Assembly: GCA_938035945.1 (NCBI GenBank)
Contig: CALHOU010000101.1
Coordinates: 1 to 37,605, forward strand
Length of the DNA stretch: 37,605 nt
Direction: 5' to 3'
Source of the DNA: an uncultured Granulosicoccaceae bacterium
GTDB lineage: Bacteria; Pseudomonadota; Gammaproteobacteria; Granulosicoccales; Granulosicoccaceae
Program-made: the position numbers and the translations under genes
Part shown: one piece after another, positions 16,412 to 24,718 of the stretch
Numbering within the stretch: the stretch's first letter is position 1
Layout of the letters: each line of letters starts with the position of its first letter
Notes under the pieces: model-generated
What the model saw: only the letters and a program-made list of their open reading frames with translations
Database searches by the model: none
What the model was told of the DNA's origin: nothing

Positions 16412-17446
16412 ATGAAAGCCATTGTCATTCATGACAAGCAAGACCTGCGCATTGAAGAGCGCGATACGCAAGCACCTTTAGCCAATGAAGTGCAAGTTAA
16501 TATCACCACTGGCGGTGTTTGCGGGTCCGATCTGCACTACTACAACCACGGTGGTTTTGGCCCGATCCAGCTCAAAGAACCTATGATCTTGGGCCATGAG
16601 GTAGCCGGTAGAATCGCAAGCGTGGGCGACAATGTACAAGGTTTGAGTGTGGGTCAACTGGTCGCCGTGTCCCCGTCTCGCCCGTGTTATCAATGCCAAT
16701 ACTGCTTGGAGGCCAAACATAATCACTGTTTAAACATGCGCTTCTATGGCTCGGCCATGCCGATGCCACACATCCAGGGTGCGTTTAGAGAAACCATCAA
16801 CGTGCTGGCAAGCCAATGCGTTGTGGCTGATGGCTTAAGTTCGGCTGAAGCTGCCATGGCTGAGCCGCTGGCAGTCACGCTGCACGCAACCAAACGTGCT
16901 GGGCAACTGCTGGGTAAACGCGTGCTGATAACCGGCTGCGGCCCTATTGGCGCATTGAGTATTCTTTGCGCCCGACGCGCAGGGGCTGCCGAGATTGTGG
17001 CCACCGATTTAGCTGAGAATGCATTGACTCAAGCCACACTCGTCGGCGCTGATCGAACCATTAACGTTGCCGACGATGCCAATGCGCTGCAGGCATACTC
17101 GCAAGACAAAGGTTACTTTGATGTGTTATTCGAATGTTCAGGCGCGGCACCCGCATTAGCGATGGGTATAGCGGCGCTTCGCCCACAAGGCACGATTATG
17201 CAATTGGGTTTAGGTGGCGATATGAGCTTACCGATGATGGCGATCACGGCAAAAGAACTGAATTTAAAAGGCTCTTTTCGTTTTCATGAAGAATTTAAAA
17301 CGGCAGTAGAACTTATGCGATCTGAACTCGTGGATGTTAAACCATTAGTTACACACACCTTCGATTTAAGCGATGCCGAACAAGCGTTTATCACAGCTAA
17401 TGATCGAAGCGTTGCGATGAAAACACAAATTTCATTCAGCCAGTAG
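16412..17446 (+). CDS. L-idonate 5-dehydrogenase-like zinc alcohol dehydrogenase
   Basis: This 344-residue medium-chain dehydrogenase has catalytic zinc ligands Cys37 (GGVCGSD) and His62-Glu63 (GHEVAG), four structural zinc cysteines (Cys92, Cys95, Cys98, Cys106) and the nucleotide-binding GCGPIGAL motif. Its sequence most resembles L-idonate 5-dehydrogenase, which oxidises L-idonate to 5-keto-gluconate; the divergent SDR gene would take the next step. Related polyol dehydrogenases are alternative assignments. It is inserted between apaG and apaH, and apaH begins six bases after its stop, so apaH expression may now depend on this promoter. No kinase or transporter for the pathway is seen here. 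Confidence 0.8.
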   Translation: MKAIVIHDKQDLRIEERDTQAPLANEVQVNITTGGVCGSDLHYYNHGGFGPIQLKEPMILGHEVAGRIASVGDNVQGLSVGQLVAVSPSRPCYQCQYCLEAKHNHCLNMRFYGSAMPMPHIQGAFRETINVLASQCVVADGLSSAEAAMAEPLAVTLHATKRAGQLLGKRVLITGCGPIGALSILCARRAGAAEIVATDLAENALTQATLVGADRTINVADDANALQAYSQDKGYFDVLFECSGAAPALAMGIAALRPQGTIMQLGLGGDMSLPMMAITAKELNLKGSFRFHEEFKTAVELMRSELVDVKPLVTHTFDLSDAEQAFITANDRSVAMKTQISFSQ

Positions 17447-17452
17447 TCAATC

Positions 17453-18262
17453 ATGACGACGTTTGTTATTGGCGACCTACACGGTTGCCTAAGTCCACTT
17501 GAACGCCTGCTCGATAAAGTTCACTTCGAGCCCGGCAAAGACAAACTGTGGTTTGTTGGCGATCTTATTAATCGCGGCCCACAGTCGCTTGCAACACTGC
17601 GTTTCGTAAAATCACTGGGCGACGATGCGATTTGTGTACTCGGCAACCACGACTTGCATCTACTAGCAGTCATTCACGGTATACGTGCCACCGGCGCCAA
17701 AGACACCTTAGATGAGATACTTGCCGCCCACGATCTCGACGAACTAACGCACTGGTTACGTCACCTGCCCCTACTCCACCACGATACGGAACTTAATGTC
17801 ACCATGGTGCATGCTGGCATTCACCCGAAATGGGATTTGGATATGGCGATGGCGATGGCCACAGATGTTGAGAAAGCCTTACGCTCAAACAAATACGTTG
17901 AATTTTTACAGCGCATGTATGGCAATAAGCCAGCGAAGTGGTCGAAAAAACTGGGTAAACATCGGCGGCGGCGCTTCACAATCAATGCGTTTACCCGTAT
18001 GCGCTTTTGCACAAAAAAGGGCGAATTGGATTTCACACTAGCCTGCGCACCCGCTAAAGCGCCCAAGGGTTTGGTGCCTTGGTACGCCGTACCCAACAGA
18101 AAGCCGATCGACGGTCGAATTTTATTCGGGCATTGGAGTAGCCACCCCGGTTTTGCCGTCTCCAATGTAGTGCCACTAGATCGTGGTGCCGTGTGGGGTG
18201 GTAGCCTGGCCGCGTTGGCCTTGGAAACGGGCGTGACAACAACCGTCGACAGCGCGCAATAG
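17453..18262 (+). CDS. apaH: Symmetrical bis(5'-nucleosyl)-tetraphosphatase
   Basis: ApaH hydrolyses Ap4A to two ADP and also decaps Np4-capped RNA in bacteria. The 269-residue protein shows the calcineurin-like phosphoesterase metal motifs GDLHGC (Asp8, His10), GDLINRG (Asp37) and GNHD (Asn66, His67), and the typical VPWYAVPNRK segment near residue 205. The ATG lies six bases after the idonate dehydrogenase stop, so the two are probably on one transcript. In many relatives apaH directly follows apaG; here 1.9 kb intervenes. Confidence 0.96.
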   Translation: MTTFVIGDLHGCLSPLERLLDKVHFEPGKDKLWFVGDLINRGPQSLATLRFVKSLGDDAICVLGNHDLHLLAVIHGIRATGAKDTLDEILAAHDLDELTHWLRHLPLLHHDTELNVTMVHAGIHPKWDLDMAMAMATDVEKALRSNKYVEFLQRMYGNKPAKWSKKLGKHRRRRFTINAFTRMRFCTKKGELDFTLACAPAKAPKGLVPWYAVPNRKPIDGRILFGHWSSHPGFAVSNVVPLDRGAVWGGSLAALALETGVTTTVDSAQ

Positions 18263-18317
18263 TGACGCTTTTTGCGCTATTCTGCTGGACAACTTCAACC
18301 AAAGCGAATTAGAACTC

Positions 18318-18674
18318 ATGAGCATCACTAGACACGAATCCAACAACCGAATGAGCCAGGCCGTGGTGCATGGCGATACCGTATACCTTGCCGGACAGGT
18401 TGCACAAAATGCCCCAGGGGGCAGCGTGACCGATCAAACCAAAGATATTTTATCGGCGATCGAAAATCTACTCAGTGCTAGCGGCAGTGACAAAGCGCAT
18501 ATCCTCTCTGCCACTATTTGGCTCACGAGCATGGATGATTTTGCGCAAATGAATGCGGTTTGGGATGCATGGGTAGACACAGCTAATCCACCGGCACGCG
18601 CGTGCGTTGAATCCCCTCGTTTAGCGACCAATGATTTTCAGGTCGAAATCATGGTGACAGCAGCAGTTAAGTAA
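18318..18674 (+). CDS. RidA family (YjgF/YER057c/UK114) protein
   Basis: This 118-residue protein has the RidA fold signature with GDTVYLAGQVAQ near the start and the substrate-carboxylate arginine Arg94 in NPPARACVE. RidA enzymes deaminate reactive enamine/imine intermediates that PLP enzymes release; the strict RidA clade also needs a glutamate near the C-terminus, and Glu110 (FQVEIMV) is at about the right place. Several paralogous Rid clades exist, so whether this is RidA itself is uncertain. It lies 55 bases after apaH. Trimeric and cytoplasmic by family. Confidence 0.88.
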   Translation: MSITRHESNNRMSQAVVHGDTVYLAGQVAQNAPGGSVTDQTKDILSAIENLLSASGSDKAHILSATIWLTSMDDFAQMNAVWDAWVDTANPPARACVESPRLATNDFQVEIMVTAAVK

Positions 18675-18696
18675 AGCTTTAGAACGGTCGGAGCCT

Positions 18697-19236
18697 TTAA
18701 GTCTCTGGCCGTTCCAAAACAAGATAAGCGTATTTTAAACCTTCATGCTCTTTGTCTTGCCTTGAGCGCTCCACCCAATCACTCCACTCAAAACTATCAA
18801 AGTAAATATCACCCTCGTATTCATTATCGATAGCGGTAAGATAAATGCGTTGCGTTTGTGGCATGGCTTCGCGGCATAAACCTGCACCACCAATGATCAT
18901 CACTTCGGGAGCCTCCTCGCTGCTTCCCTGATCGACATAATATTGAGCACCAGCATCAATCGCCATCTGCAACGATGTGCAAGTGCTTACACCCTCCGCT
19001 TGCCAATCGGCATTTCGAGTTACAACGAAGTTGGGTCTGCCCGGCAAAGGCCGTCCGATCGAATCGTAAGTTTTACGCCCCATGATAATCGGCTTGCCCA
19101 TGGTGACTTGCTTAAAATAAATCTGTTCACCAGGAATATGCCACGGCATATCGTTTTCTCTGCCGATGAGTTTGTTGTTGTCCATCGCCAACATCATGGC
19201 AATGGTGCATTGGGGTGTTGTGTTTGCAGATGTCAT
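18697..19236 (-). CDS. folA: Dihydrofolate reductase with unusual active-site residues
   Basis: FolA reduces dihydrofolate with NADPH, regenerating the THF consumed by ThyA, its upstream neighbour. The 179-residue protein keeps the family framework: DNNKLIGREN, MPWHIP, KPIIMGRKTYDSIGRPLPGR and IIGGAG. Two positions differ from the usual bacterial pattern. The catalytic acid (Asp27 in E. coli) is Glu37 here, in IPGEQIYF, as in vertebrate enzymes. The conserved Tyr100 after the GG motif is Cys121 (GGAGLCREA). Both codons were read directly from the DNA. The protein also has an extended N-terminus of about nine residues. Still likely a functional DHFR, since thyA requires one. Confidence 0.93.
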   Translation of the reverse strand: MTSANTTPQCTIAMMLAMDNNKLIGRENDMPWHIPGEQIYFKQVTMGKPIIMGRKTYDSIGRPLPGRPNFVVTRNADWQAEGVSTCTSLQMAIDAGAQYYVDQGSSEEAPEVMIIGGAGLCREAMPQTQRIYLTAIDNEYEGDIYFDSFEWSDWVERSRQDKEHEGLKYAYLVLERPET

Positions 19237-19309
19237 GGCAATTTATTCAGTGGCAGCTTAACCAACAGGTGGACTTTACAATGCGCGTGCAATTTGCGAT
19301 GGCTGGCGT

Positions 19310-20206
19310 TTAAACGGCCACCTCGGCCTTAATCGCATCATGCGGCTCGTAGCCCATTACTTCAAAGTCTTCGATACGATAGTCATCGATACTCGCGGCT
19401 TGGCGGGTTAACTTCATGCTTGGAAACGGCCTAGGTTTGCGTGCAATTAATTCATGGGCTTGATCAAAATGATTCAGGTACAGGTGCGTATCCCCGCCGA
19501 CCCATACCAATTCACCCGGTGTTAATCCAGCTTGTTGTGCGAGCATGAGCTGCAATGCGACAGCGCCAACAAAATTAAACGGCGCGCCTAAAAACAAATC
19601 AACCGAGCGCTGTAACAACAAACAATTAAGCTTGCCATCTGATGTGACATGGTATTGATAAACCATATGGCAGGGTGGGAGCGCCATGTCGCCAACGTCT
19701 GCCACGTTCCAGCCATGAAACAACATACGCCGGCTAGATGGGTTCTTGCGCAGTGTGTTTATCAAGTCACCAATTTGATCGTACTCTTTGCCATCGTTGC
19801 CCAGCCAGCGACGCCATTGCTTCCCGTACACCGGCCCAAGCTCACCCCAGCGTGCCGCAAAATCATCGTCGTCTAACACCCGCTGTTCAAAGTGCTGTTG
19901 GGAGATATCTTCGCCGCTTGCCTTGCGGTAAGCCGCTAATGGCCAGTCACTCCAGATGCGTACGTTCTCACGCAGCAAGGGTTGGATGTTGGTGCCACCG
20001 GTCAAAAACCACAGCATCTCTTTAACCGCTGTTTTCCAATAAACACGTTTAGTGGTGAGTATGGGCACGGTGCCGTCGGATAACTCAAAGCGCACCATGG
20101 TACCGAACAGTGAACGGGTGCCAACACCTGTACGATCAACGCGCTCATCACCTCGTTGCATGACACTTTCAATTAAGTCGAGGTATTGGTATTCGGGGTG
20201 CCTCAT
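19310..20206 (-). CDS. thyA: Thymidylate synthase
   Basis: ThyA methylates dUMP to dTMP using 5,10-methylene-THF and releases dihydrofolate for FolA. Key parts are the phosphate-binding RTGVGT near the N-terminus, nucleophile Cys179 in LPPCHM, LQRSVDLFLGAPFN and GDTHLYLNH. At 298 residues it is longer than E. coli ThyA (264) because of an insertion at about residues 86-121 in the small domain, also found in other bacterial enzymes. The C-terminus KAEVAV matches the family. The ATG follows the lgt stop by three bases, giving the common lgt-thyA pair, and folA lies 73 bases downstream. Confidence 0.97.
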   Translation of the reverse strand: MRHPEYQYLDLIESVMQRGDERVDRTGVGTRSLFGTMVRFELSDGTVPILTTKRVYWKTAVKEMLWFLTGGTNIQPLLRENVRIWSDWPLAAYRKASGEDISQQHFEQRVLDDDDFAARWGELGPVYGKQWRRWLGNDGKEYDQIGDLINTLRKNPSSRRMLFHGWNVADVGDMALPPCHMVYQYHVTSDGKLNCLLLQRSVDLFLGAPFNFVGAVALQLMLAQQAGLTPGELVWVGGDTHLYLNHFDQAHELIARKPRPFPSMKLTRQAASIDDYRIEDFEVMGYEPHDAIKAEVAV

Positions 20207-20209
20207 GCC

Positions 20210-21001
20210 TTAACTTTCCACCTTGTGATTTTTATAAGCAAAATACAGCAACGCTGCACCAATCAAAATCATGGGTACCGATAACACCTGTCCCATGGTT
20301 AACCAATCTAAGGCAATAAAACCCAAGTGACCATCCGGCTCACGAACAAATTCAACCAGAAAACGATAGATGCCATAGCACAGCGCAAAAAATCCAGATA
20401 CAGCCATACGAGGCCGTGGCTTACTCGAAAACCACCACACTAATAAAAATAGAATGATGCCTTCACCGATGATCTGATAAATCTGATTGGGGTGACGCAC
20501 TTGGTTGTCGACATGCGGATACACCATGCCCCATGGAACATCAGTAACCCGCCCCCAAAGCTCACCGTTAATAAAGTTCCCCACACGCCCTGCCCCTAAA
20601 CCAATTGGAAAGGCGGGTGCAATAAAGTCAGCGACTTGAAAGAACGAACGATTGGTGGATTTTCCGTACAACCAAAACGCGACCAACACACCAATAAACC
20701 CACCGTGGAACGACATACCGCCATTCATCGGGTTTAATGTTGCAATCGGGTTACTCAACAATTCTTCGGTTTGATAGAACAAAGCCGAACCCAACTTACC
20801 GCCAATGATGACGCCAAGCACGATATAGAAAACAATATCACCTATTTCATCAGGCTCCCAACCAGAGTTTGGTTTTGCTGCACGATGCTTGGCCAACCAC
20901 CAGCCCGCCAAAAAGGCGAACAAGTAAGTGATGCCATACCAATGGATAGCAAGTGGCCCAAGCTCAATGGCAACGGGGTCGATTTGAGGGTATTGCAACA
21001 T
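20210..21001 (-). CDS. lgt: Prolipoprotein diacylglyceryl transferase
   Basis: Lgt transfers diacylglycerol from phosphatidylglycerol to the lipobox cysteine of prolipoproteins, the first step of lipoprotein maturation, in the inner membrane. The 263-residue protein has seven or so hydrophobic segments and the Lgt signature GRVGNFINGELWGR, which holds essential Arg and Glu residues, plus the HGGFIGV loop. Lnt at 32222 performs the last step of the same pathway; RlpA and the S41 protein are lipoproteins in this window. A perfect TATAAT lies about 32 bases upstream of the ATG. thyA follows after three bases. Confidence 0.97.
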   Translation of the reverse strand: MLQYPQIDPVAIELGPLAIHWYGITYLFAFLAGWWLAKHRAAKPNSGWEPDEIGDIVFYIVLGVIIGGKLGSALFYQTEELLSNPIATLNPMNGGMSFHGGFIGVLVAFWLYGKSTNRSFFQVADFIAPAFPIGLGAGRVGNFINGELWGRVTDVPWGMVYPHVDNQVRHPNQIYQIIGEGIILFLLVWWFSSKPRPRMAVSGFFALCYGIYRFLVEFVREPDGHLGFIALDWLTMGQVLSVPMILIGAALLYFAYKNHKVES

Positions 21002-21032
21002 GTCAGCGAAATTGCCGTTGTTGAAAAGGACA

Positions 21033-21038
21033 ATTATA
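21033..21038 (-). promoter_or_regulatory. Candidate -10 element of the lgt-thyA operon
   Basis: The minus strand reads TATAAT at 21033-21038, about 32 bases upstream of the lgt ATG. The -35 region is not a good match, so this may be an activator-dependent promoter or chance. Confidence 0.4.
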
Positions 21039-21094
21039 CGTGTTTGTGGGCTGAGTCGCGTGTAACGATTCGGTGCAGCTAAGCCAGGCTTGGA

Positions 21095-22300
21095 TTAAAT
21101 AAGCCGAGCAATAAAACCCTTTAGATACAGAGACTCGCCCATAGCGATATTGACAGGGTGATCTGCCGCCTGCTGAAAACTCTCTAGCACCTGCAGTCCA
21201 AGCATGCCCTTGGGCACGCCAGCTCGCATCGCTTGCTGTAAGTCGTGTGCACTAAATGCTTGCGAACAGGAAGCACTGAGCAAAATTCCACCAGGGTTTA
21301 ACAGTTTTAAAGCCAGTTTGTTGTTCAAGCCATAGTGCCTTACACCCGCATCACGGTCTTTTTTTCGCTTTATAAAAGCCGGCGGGTCGAGCACAACCAC
21401 ATCAAATCGCTCCCCTGCTGAAAACAGTTCGCGCATTTTCTCAACCGCATCCGCCGCTTCGCATCGGTAGTTCGCTTGCAACTTATTGCTTATCGCATTT
21501 TGATTAGCCGCTGCCGCTGCAGTTTCAGATGCGTCTATCGCCAACACCTCACTGGCCCCGGCCACACAGGCATTCAATCCAAAGCCACCAATGTAGCTGT
21601 ATAAATCTAATACACGCTTGCCCGACACCCATGAACGCAAGGCCTGACGACTGGCGCGGTGATCATAAAACCAACCGGTTTTTTGTGCGAATTCAGTGGG
21701 CACTACAAAATCTAAATCATTTTCTCGAATGTTTAATTGCGAAGGGGCCTCACCATGTGGCCACTCTACGTACAAGGCTAAGCCTTCAAGCTCACGCACT
21801 GGCGTGTCGTTTTGTAAACACACAGCCGATGCCCCCGTCATACTAACCAAGGCATCAACGATTTCATCTTTGTACACTTCCATTCCAGCGGTGGTGATTT
21901 GCACAACGACAACATCGCCATAACGATCGATGGTCAAGCCTGGTAGAAAGTCGCCTTCACTGTGCACCAGGCGGTAATACGGTTCGTCGAACTGACTCTG
22001 TCTTAACGCTAACGCCTGCGTTAGACGCTCACGCAACACCGTAGCGTTAAACGGAATGGATTTATTTCGGCTGGTTACGCGCGCGCAAATTAACGACGCG
22101 GGATTCACATACGCGTGGGCAAGGAATTTACCGGAAGAACTTTCAATAACCACCGCGCTGCCCGGTGTTAAGCCCTTGATTGGAGCAAAACCGGTGTCGA
22201 CTTCGTTCGAGAATATCCAAAGATGGCCCGCCTCTAGTCGGCGCTCTTCGCGCTTTTTAAGTCGGAGTCGTGCAAGGCCTGAGCCCGTGGCTTCGGGCAT
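21095..22300 (-). CDS. rlmI: 23S rRNA (cytosine-C5) methyltransferase, RlmI type
   Basis: RlmI methylates C1962 of E. coli 23S rRNA at carbon 5 using SAM. The 401-residue protein has an N-terminal PUA domain (about residues 8-80, including GHLWIFSNEVD), a linking segment with SEGDFLPGLTIDRYGD, and a Rossmann methyltransferase domain with SYIGGFGLNACVAGASEVLAIDAS. The LDPPAFIKRKKD motif and the SCSQAF cysteine of C5-methyltransferases are both visible. The start ATG gives the normal N-terminus. It is preceded by rsd (27 bases) and followed by the lgt promoter region. The exact target is inferred from the E. coli enzyme. Confidence 0.92.
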   Translation of the reverse strand: MPEATGSGLARLRLKKREERRLEAGHLWIFSNEVDTGFAPIKGLTPGSAVVIESSSGKFLAHAYVNPASLICARVTSRNKSIPFNATVLRERLTQALALRQSQFDEPYYRLVHSEGDFLPGLTIDRYGDVVVVQITTAGMEVYKDEIVDALVSMTGASAVCLQNDTPVRELEGLALYVEWPHGEAPSQLNIRENDLDFVVPTEFAQKTGWFYDHRASRQALRSWVSGKRVLDLYSYIGGFGLNACVAGASEVLAIDASETAAAAANQNAISNKLQANYRCEAADAVEKMRELFSAGERFDVVVLDPPAFIKRKKDRDAGVRHYGLNNKLALKLLNPGGILLSASCSQAFSAHDLQQAMRAGVPKGMLGLQVLESFQQAADHPVNIAMGESLYLKGFIARLI

Positions 22301-22327
22301 AGCTATTCAGCCTTTTAAGTTGAGGTG

Positions 22328-22822
22328 TTATTTCTTTTGGCGAAGTGCGTCGAGAATCTGATCTTCCAACTCACCGCGAATGGCGATGATTTGACCTAGG
22401 CGAGACAAATCTTTTGACAACATTTCGATATCACCATCAGAGCCTTCAAACGCATCGTACTTATCGTTGAAGTCAACCAGGAAGTCGGTGGTTTCAGCAA
22501 TCGCCGGATAAACTTCATCCGATGCTTCTTTAACGGCAAGGCGGCGCTCTTTGCCTTCGATGATGCGTTGGTACACTTCGAAATGCCCCATCGCGGTGTA
22601 GTCCACCATGATCTGACAAAAGCTGCGTAATTGTTCAGCATCGATTTCGTGCGCTTCAAGATCGCGCTTATCGAAAGAACTCACACCCGATAGCTTGCAA
22701 TAACTCACGACGACATCTTGTCGCAATTTGATCAGAGAATCGATGGTAGTTTGAAGGCGTTCGCGTCGGTCTACTGAGGGTCCGTTTGCTGACGTATCCA
22801 ATTCTGCGTTATTCGATGCCAT
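22328..22822 (-). CDS. rsd: Rsd/AlgQ family sigma-70 regulator
   Basis: The 164-residue product resembles Rsd (E. coli) and AlgQ (Pseudomonas), which bind region 4 of the housekeeping sigma factor and reduce its availability in stationary phase. The match is clearest in the helix VVSYCKLSGV and the block LRSFCQIMVDYTAMGHFEVYQRI; the rest is predicted helical, as in the family. The ATG has CGGAG six bases upstream. Its 220-base upstream region contains no gene. A role in growth-phase control is inferred from the family. Confidence 0.87.
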   Translation of the reverse strand: MASNNAELDTSANGPSVDRRERLQTTIDSLIKLRQDVVVSYCKLSGVSSFDKRDLEAHEIDAEQLRSFCQIMVDYTAMGHFEVYQRIIEGKERRLAVKEASDEVYPAIAETTDFLVDFNDKYDAFEGSDGDIEMLSKDLSRLGQIIAIRGELEDQILDALRQKK

Positions 22823-23042
22823 AAATTACTCCGCACATGCGTTGTGTCGTCTGATGCTCGACGGTGACTAACTATTGTCAGCAATCTAGCCTGTTACTTA
22901 TGAAAGCAAGGATGCTGCCACTGCTGAGTCGCAATTTAACCACAAGTTTCGCGTAATTCCCACACTTATTGAACTTTTTCAATATCAACTCTAAGCGAAT
23001 GATAAATATCAACATTCATCCTTGACATCACCCCGTACTGAA

Positions 23043-23489
23043 CTAATCTGTCCACTTTATCAGGTGGTGTGGCCATTCATTGACCGGCACCTGTGTTTCA
23101 GAAATACAACGCCCGCCCACGCCAATGCCTGCTGCATGCACACTCGCCGGATCACCGCTGATTAATGGGTGCCAGTTGGACAGTCTCTCGCCTTTACTGA
23201 TTTTCACGTATGCACAGCTTGGCGGGAGCCAGTTAAGCTTGTCTGCATCCAGTGGTCGCGCCTGCAGGCAATCCGGCACGTAAGAGAAACGCGCTTCGTA
23301 ATGTTTACATCGGCAAGTTTGTGTATCAAGCAATTTGCAACTCACATCCGTGTAATGCACTTCTCCAGTATCTTCATCTTCAAGTTTGTGCAAACAACAA
23401 CGCCCACAACCATCACATAAAGATTCCCACTCAGCGTCGCTCATGTCATCCAGGGACTTCTCTTCCCAGAATGGCCGCGCGTCACTCAT
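23043..23489 (-). CDS. YcgN-type cysteine-cluster protein (UPF0260)
   Basis: This 148-residue protein matches the UPF0260/YcgN family within the wider YkgJ zinc- or iron-chelating group. The paired-cysteine motif LCDGCGRCCLHK (about 24-35) is followed by further cysteines in VSCKLLDTQTCRCKHY, DCLQ and PPSCAY. The biochemical function is unknown; metal binding is expected from the cysteine pattern. The ATG overlaps the fbp stop (ATGA), so it is translated together with fructose-1,6-bisphosphatase and rubredoxin. No terminator was recognised downstream. Confidence 0.9.
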   Translation of the reverse strand: MSDARPFWEEKSLDDMSDAEWESLCDGCGRCCLHKLEDEDTGEVHYTDVSCKLLDTQTCRCKHYEARFSYVPDCLQARPLDADKLNWLPPSCAYVKISKGERLSNWHPLISGDPASVHAAGIGVGGRCISETQVPVNEWPHHLIKWTD

Positions 23490-24493
23490 TTGTTGTTAGC
23501 ATGGTATTCAACAACGCGCTGCACTTCTTCTTTGGACCCCATTAACACCGGCACACGTTGATGTAAGTTATCCGGTGCGATATCGAGAATAGACACTAAA
23601 CCGGTATGTGCCATACCACCGGCTTGTTCTATGAGCATACCCATCGGGTTCGCTTCGTATAACAAACGAAGCTTGCCTTGCTTACCCTCTTTTATCATTC
23701 GTTCATCAAGCGGGTACATAAAAATGCCACCTCGACAAAGAATGCGGTGAATGTCACCAACCATTGAACCGGCCCAACGCATATTAAACGCTTTACCGAT
23801 CGGGCCGTTTTTACCCGCTACACATGCAGAGATGTATCGCTTAACAGGCGCTTGCCAATGTTCAGAATACGCTGCATTAATAGCAAATTCGTTCGTCGCT
23901 GATGGTACGCTCATGCTTGGATGGGTTAACACAAACGCATTGCGTTTATTGTCCAGTGTAAAGCCTGCAACGCCATCGCCCAGTGTGATTACCAACATAC
24001 TCGCAGAACTATATAAACAATATCCGGCACATACTTGTTTTCTACCCGACTGTAAGAAGTCGTCATCAACCGGTGCTGTTTCTGCGGCATGTTCGGTGAT
24101 GGAGAAAATGGTACCGGTCGCACCGTTTACATCAATGTTCGACGAACCATCTAATGGGTCGAAGGTTAAAAGGTAGCGACCGCGTTTGTGTTGCGCCGGA
24201 ATCGGATAGTGGTTATCCATCTCTTCAGACGCTAAGCCGGCTACACGACCAGTGGCCTGGGTGAGTTCGATAAAAACATCATTAGCAATAATGTCGAGTT
24301 TTTTCTGCTCTTCGCCTTGCACGTTTTCTTGACCGGCGGCACCGAGCACGCCAGCCAATTCGCCGCGTCGAACAAGGTCGGATAAGTCGATGCATGCAAC
24401 AGCGATATCAGCGAGCAATGCGCGCAAGTCTTCGCGATCACAGGCTTCGTGTTGCTCAAGAAATTCATCAAGTGTAGAACCTGCTTGCATCAT
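23486..24493 (-). CDS. fbp: Fructose-1,6-bisphosphatase class I
   Basis: Fbp removes the C1 phosphate from fructose 1,6-bisphosphate, the committed step of gluconeogenesis. The 335-residue protein has the family motifs FDPLDGSSNIDVN (metal binding) and YPLDERMIKEGKQGKLRLLYEANPMGMLIEQAGG region near residue 275-310. Two adjacent ATG codons begin the gene; the first, at 24493, overlaps the rubredoxin stop and has GGAG upstream. The 3' end overlaps the YcgN-type gene. A class I enzyme fits growth on non-sugar carbon sources. Confidence 0.97.
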   Translation of the reverse strand: MMQAGSTLDEFLEQHEACDREDLRALLADIAVACIDLSDLVRRGELAGVLGAAGQENVQGEEQKKLDIIANDVFIELTQATGRVAGLASEEMDNHYPIPAQHKRGRYLLTFDPLDGSSNIDVNGATGTIFSITEHAAETAPVDDDFLQSGRKQVCAGYCLYSSASMLVITLGDGVAGFTLDNKRNAFVLTHPSMSVPSATNEFAINAAYSEHWQAPVKRYISACVAGKNGPIGKAFNMRWAGSMVGDIHRILCRGGIFMYPLDERMIKEGKQGKLRLLYEANPMGMLIEQAGGMAHTGLVSILDIAPDNLHQRVPVLMGSKEEVQRVVEYHANNK

Positions 24494-24669
24494 TTAATCT
24501 CCACCATATCGAAATCATCTTTAACGGCACCACAATCAGGGCAGCACCAATTTAGCGGTACATCGGCCCAGCGGGTGCCTGGTGGCAATCCCTCCTCCGG
24601 CGCACCTTTTTCTTCATCGTATTCCCAACCACATACGATGCACATGTACTTCTTAAATTCGGTATTCAT
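24490..24669 (-). CDS. rubA: Rubredoxin
   Basis: Rubredoxins are small one-electron carriers with one iron bound by four cysteines. This 59-residue protein has both CxxC pairs, Cys10-Cys13 (CIVCGW) and Cys43-Cys46 (CPDCG), plus an extra Cys42, and the aromatic YDEEKGAPEEG and TRWADVPLNW segments. The ATG at 24669 gives the family N-terminus; an in-frame start 11 codons further upstream is unlikely. Its stop overlaps the fbp start. It diverges from hemL. The electron partners are unknown; in aerobes rubredoxins serve alkane hydroxylases or other oxidases, neither of which is seen here. Confidence 0.95.
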   Translation of the reverse strand: MNTEFKKYMCIVCGWEYDEEKGAPEEGLPPGTRWADVPLNWCCPDCGAVKDDFDMVEIK

Positions 24670-24718
24670 AGCGACTCTGATTGTAGCTGACATCGAAAGC
24701 ATCCGGAGCCGGTGCTTG

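Noticed and set aside
18254..18277. GCGCAA/TTGCGC inverted repeat at the apaH 3' end
   Set aside because: Long loop and no U-run after the second arm; the pairing overlaps the apaH stop and is not a clear terminator.
18682..18714. Hairpin GAACGGTC/GGCCGTTC between ridA and folA
   Set aside because: The loop is long, neither strand has a U-run after the stem, and one arm is inside folA; at best a weak convergent terminator.
22968..23013. AT-rich hairpin ATTGAA/TTCAAT and two AATATCAAC repeats upstream of rsd
   Set aside because: The stem is short and AT-rich, the repeats are 24 bases apart without symmetry, and no promoter fits them; likely chance in an AT-rich intergenic stretch.
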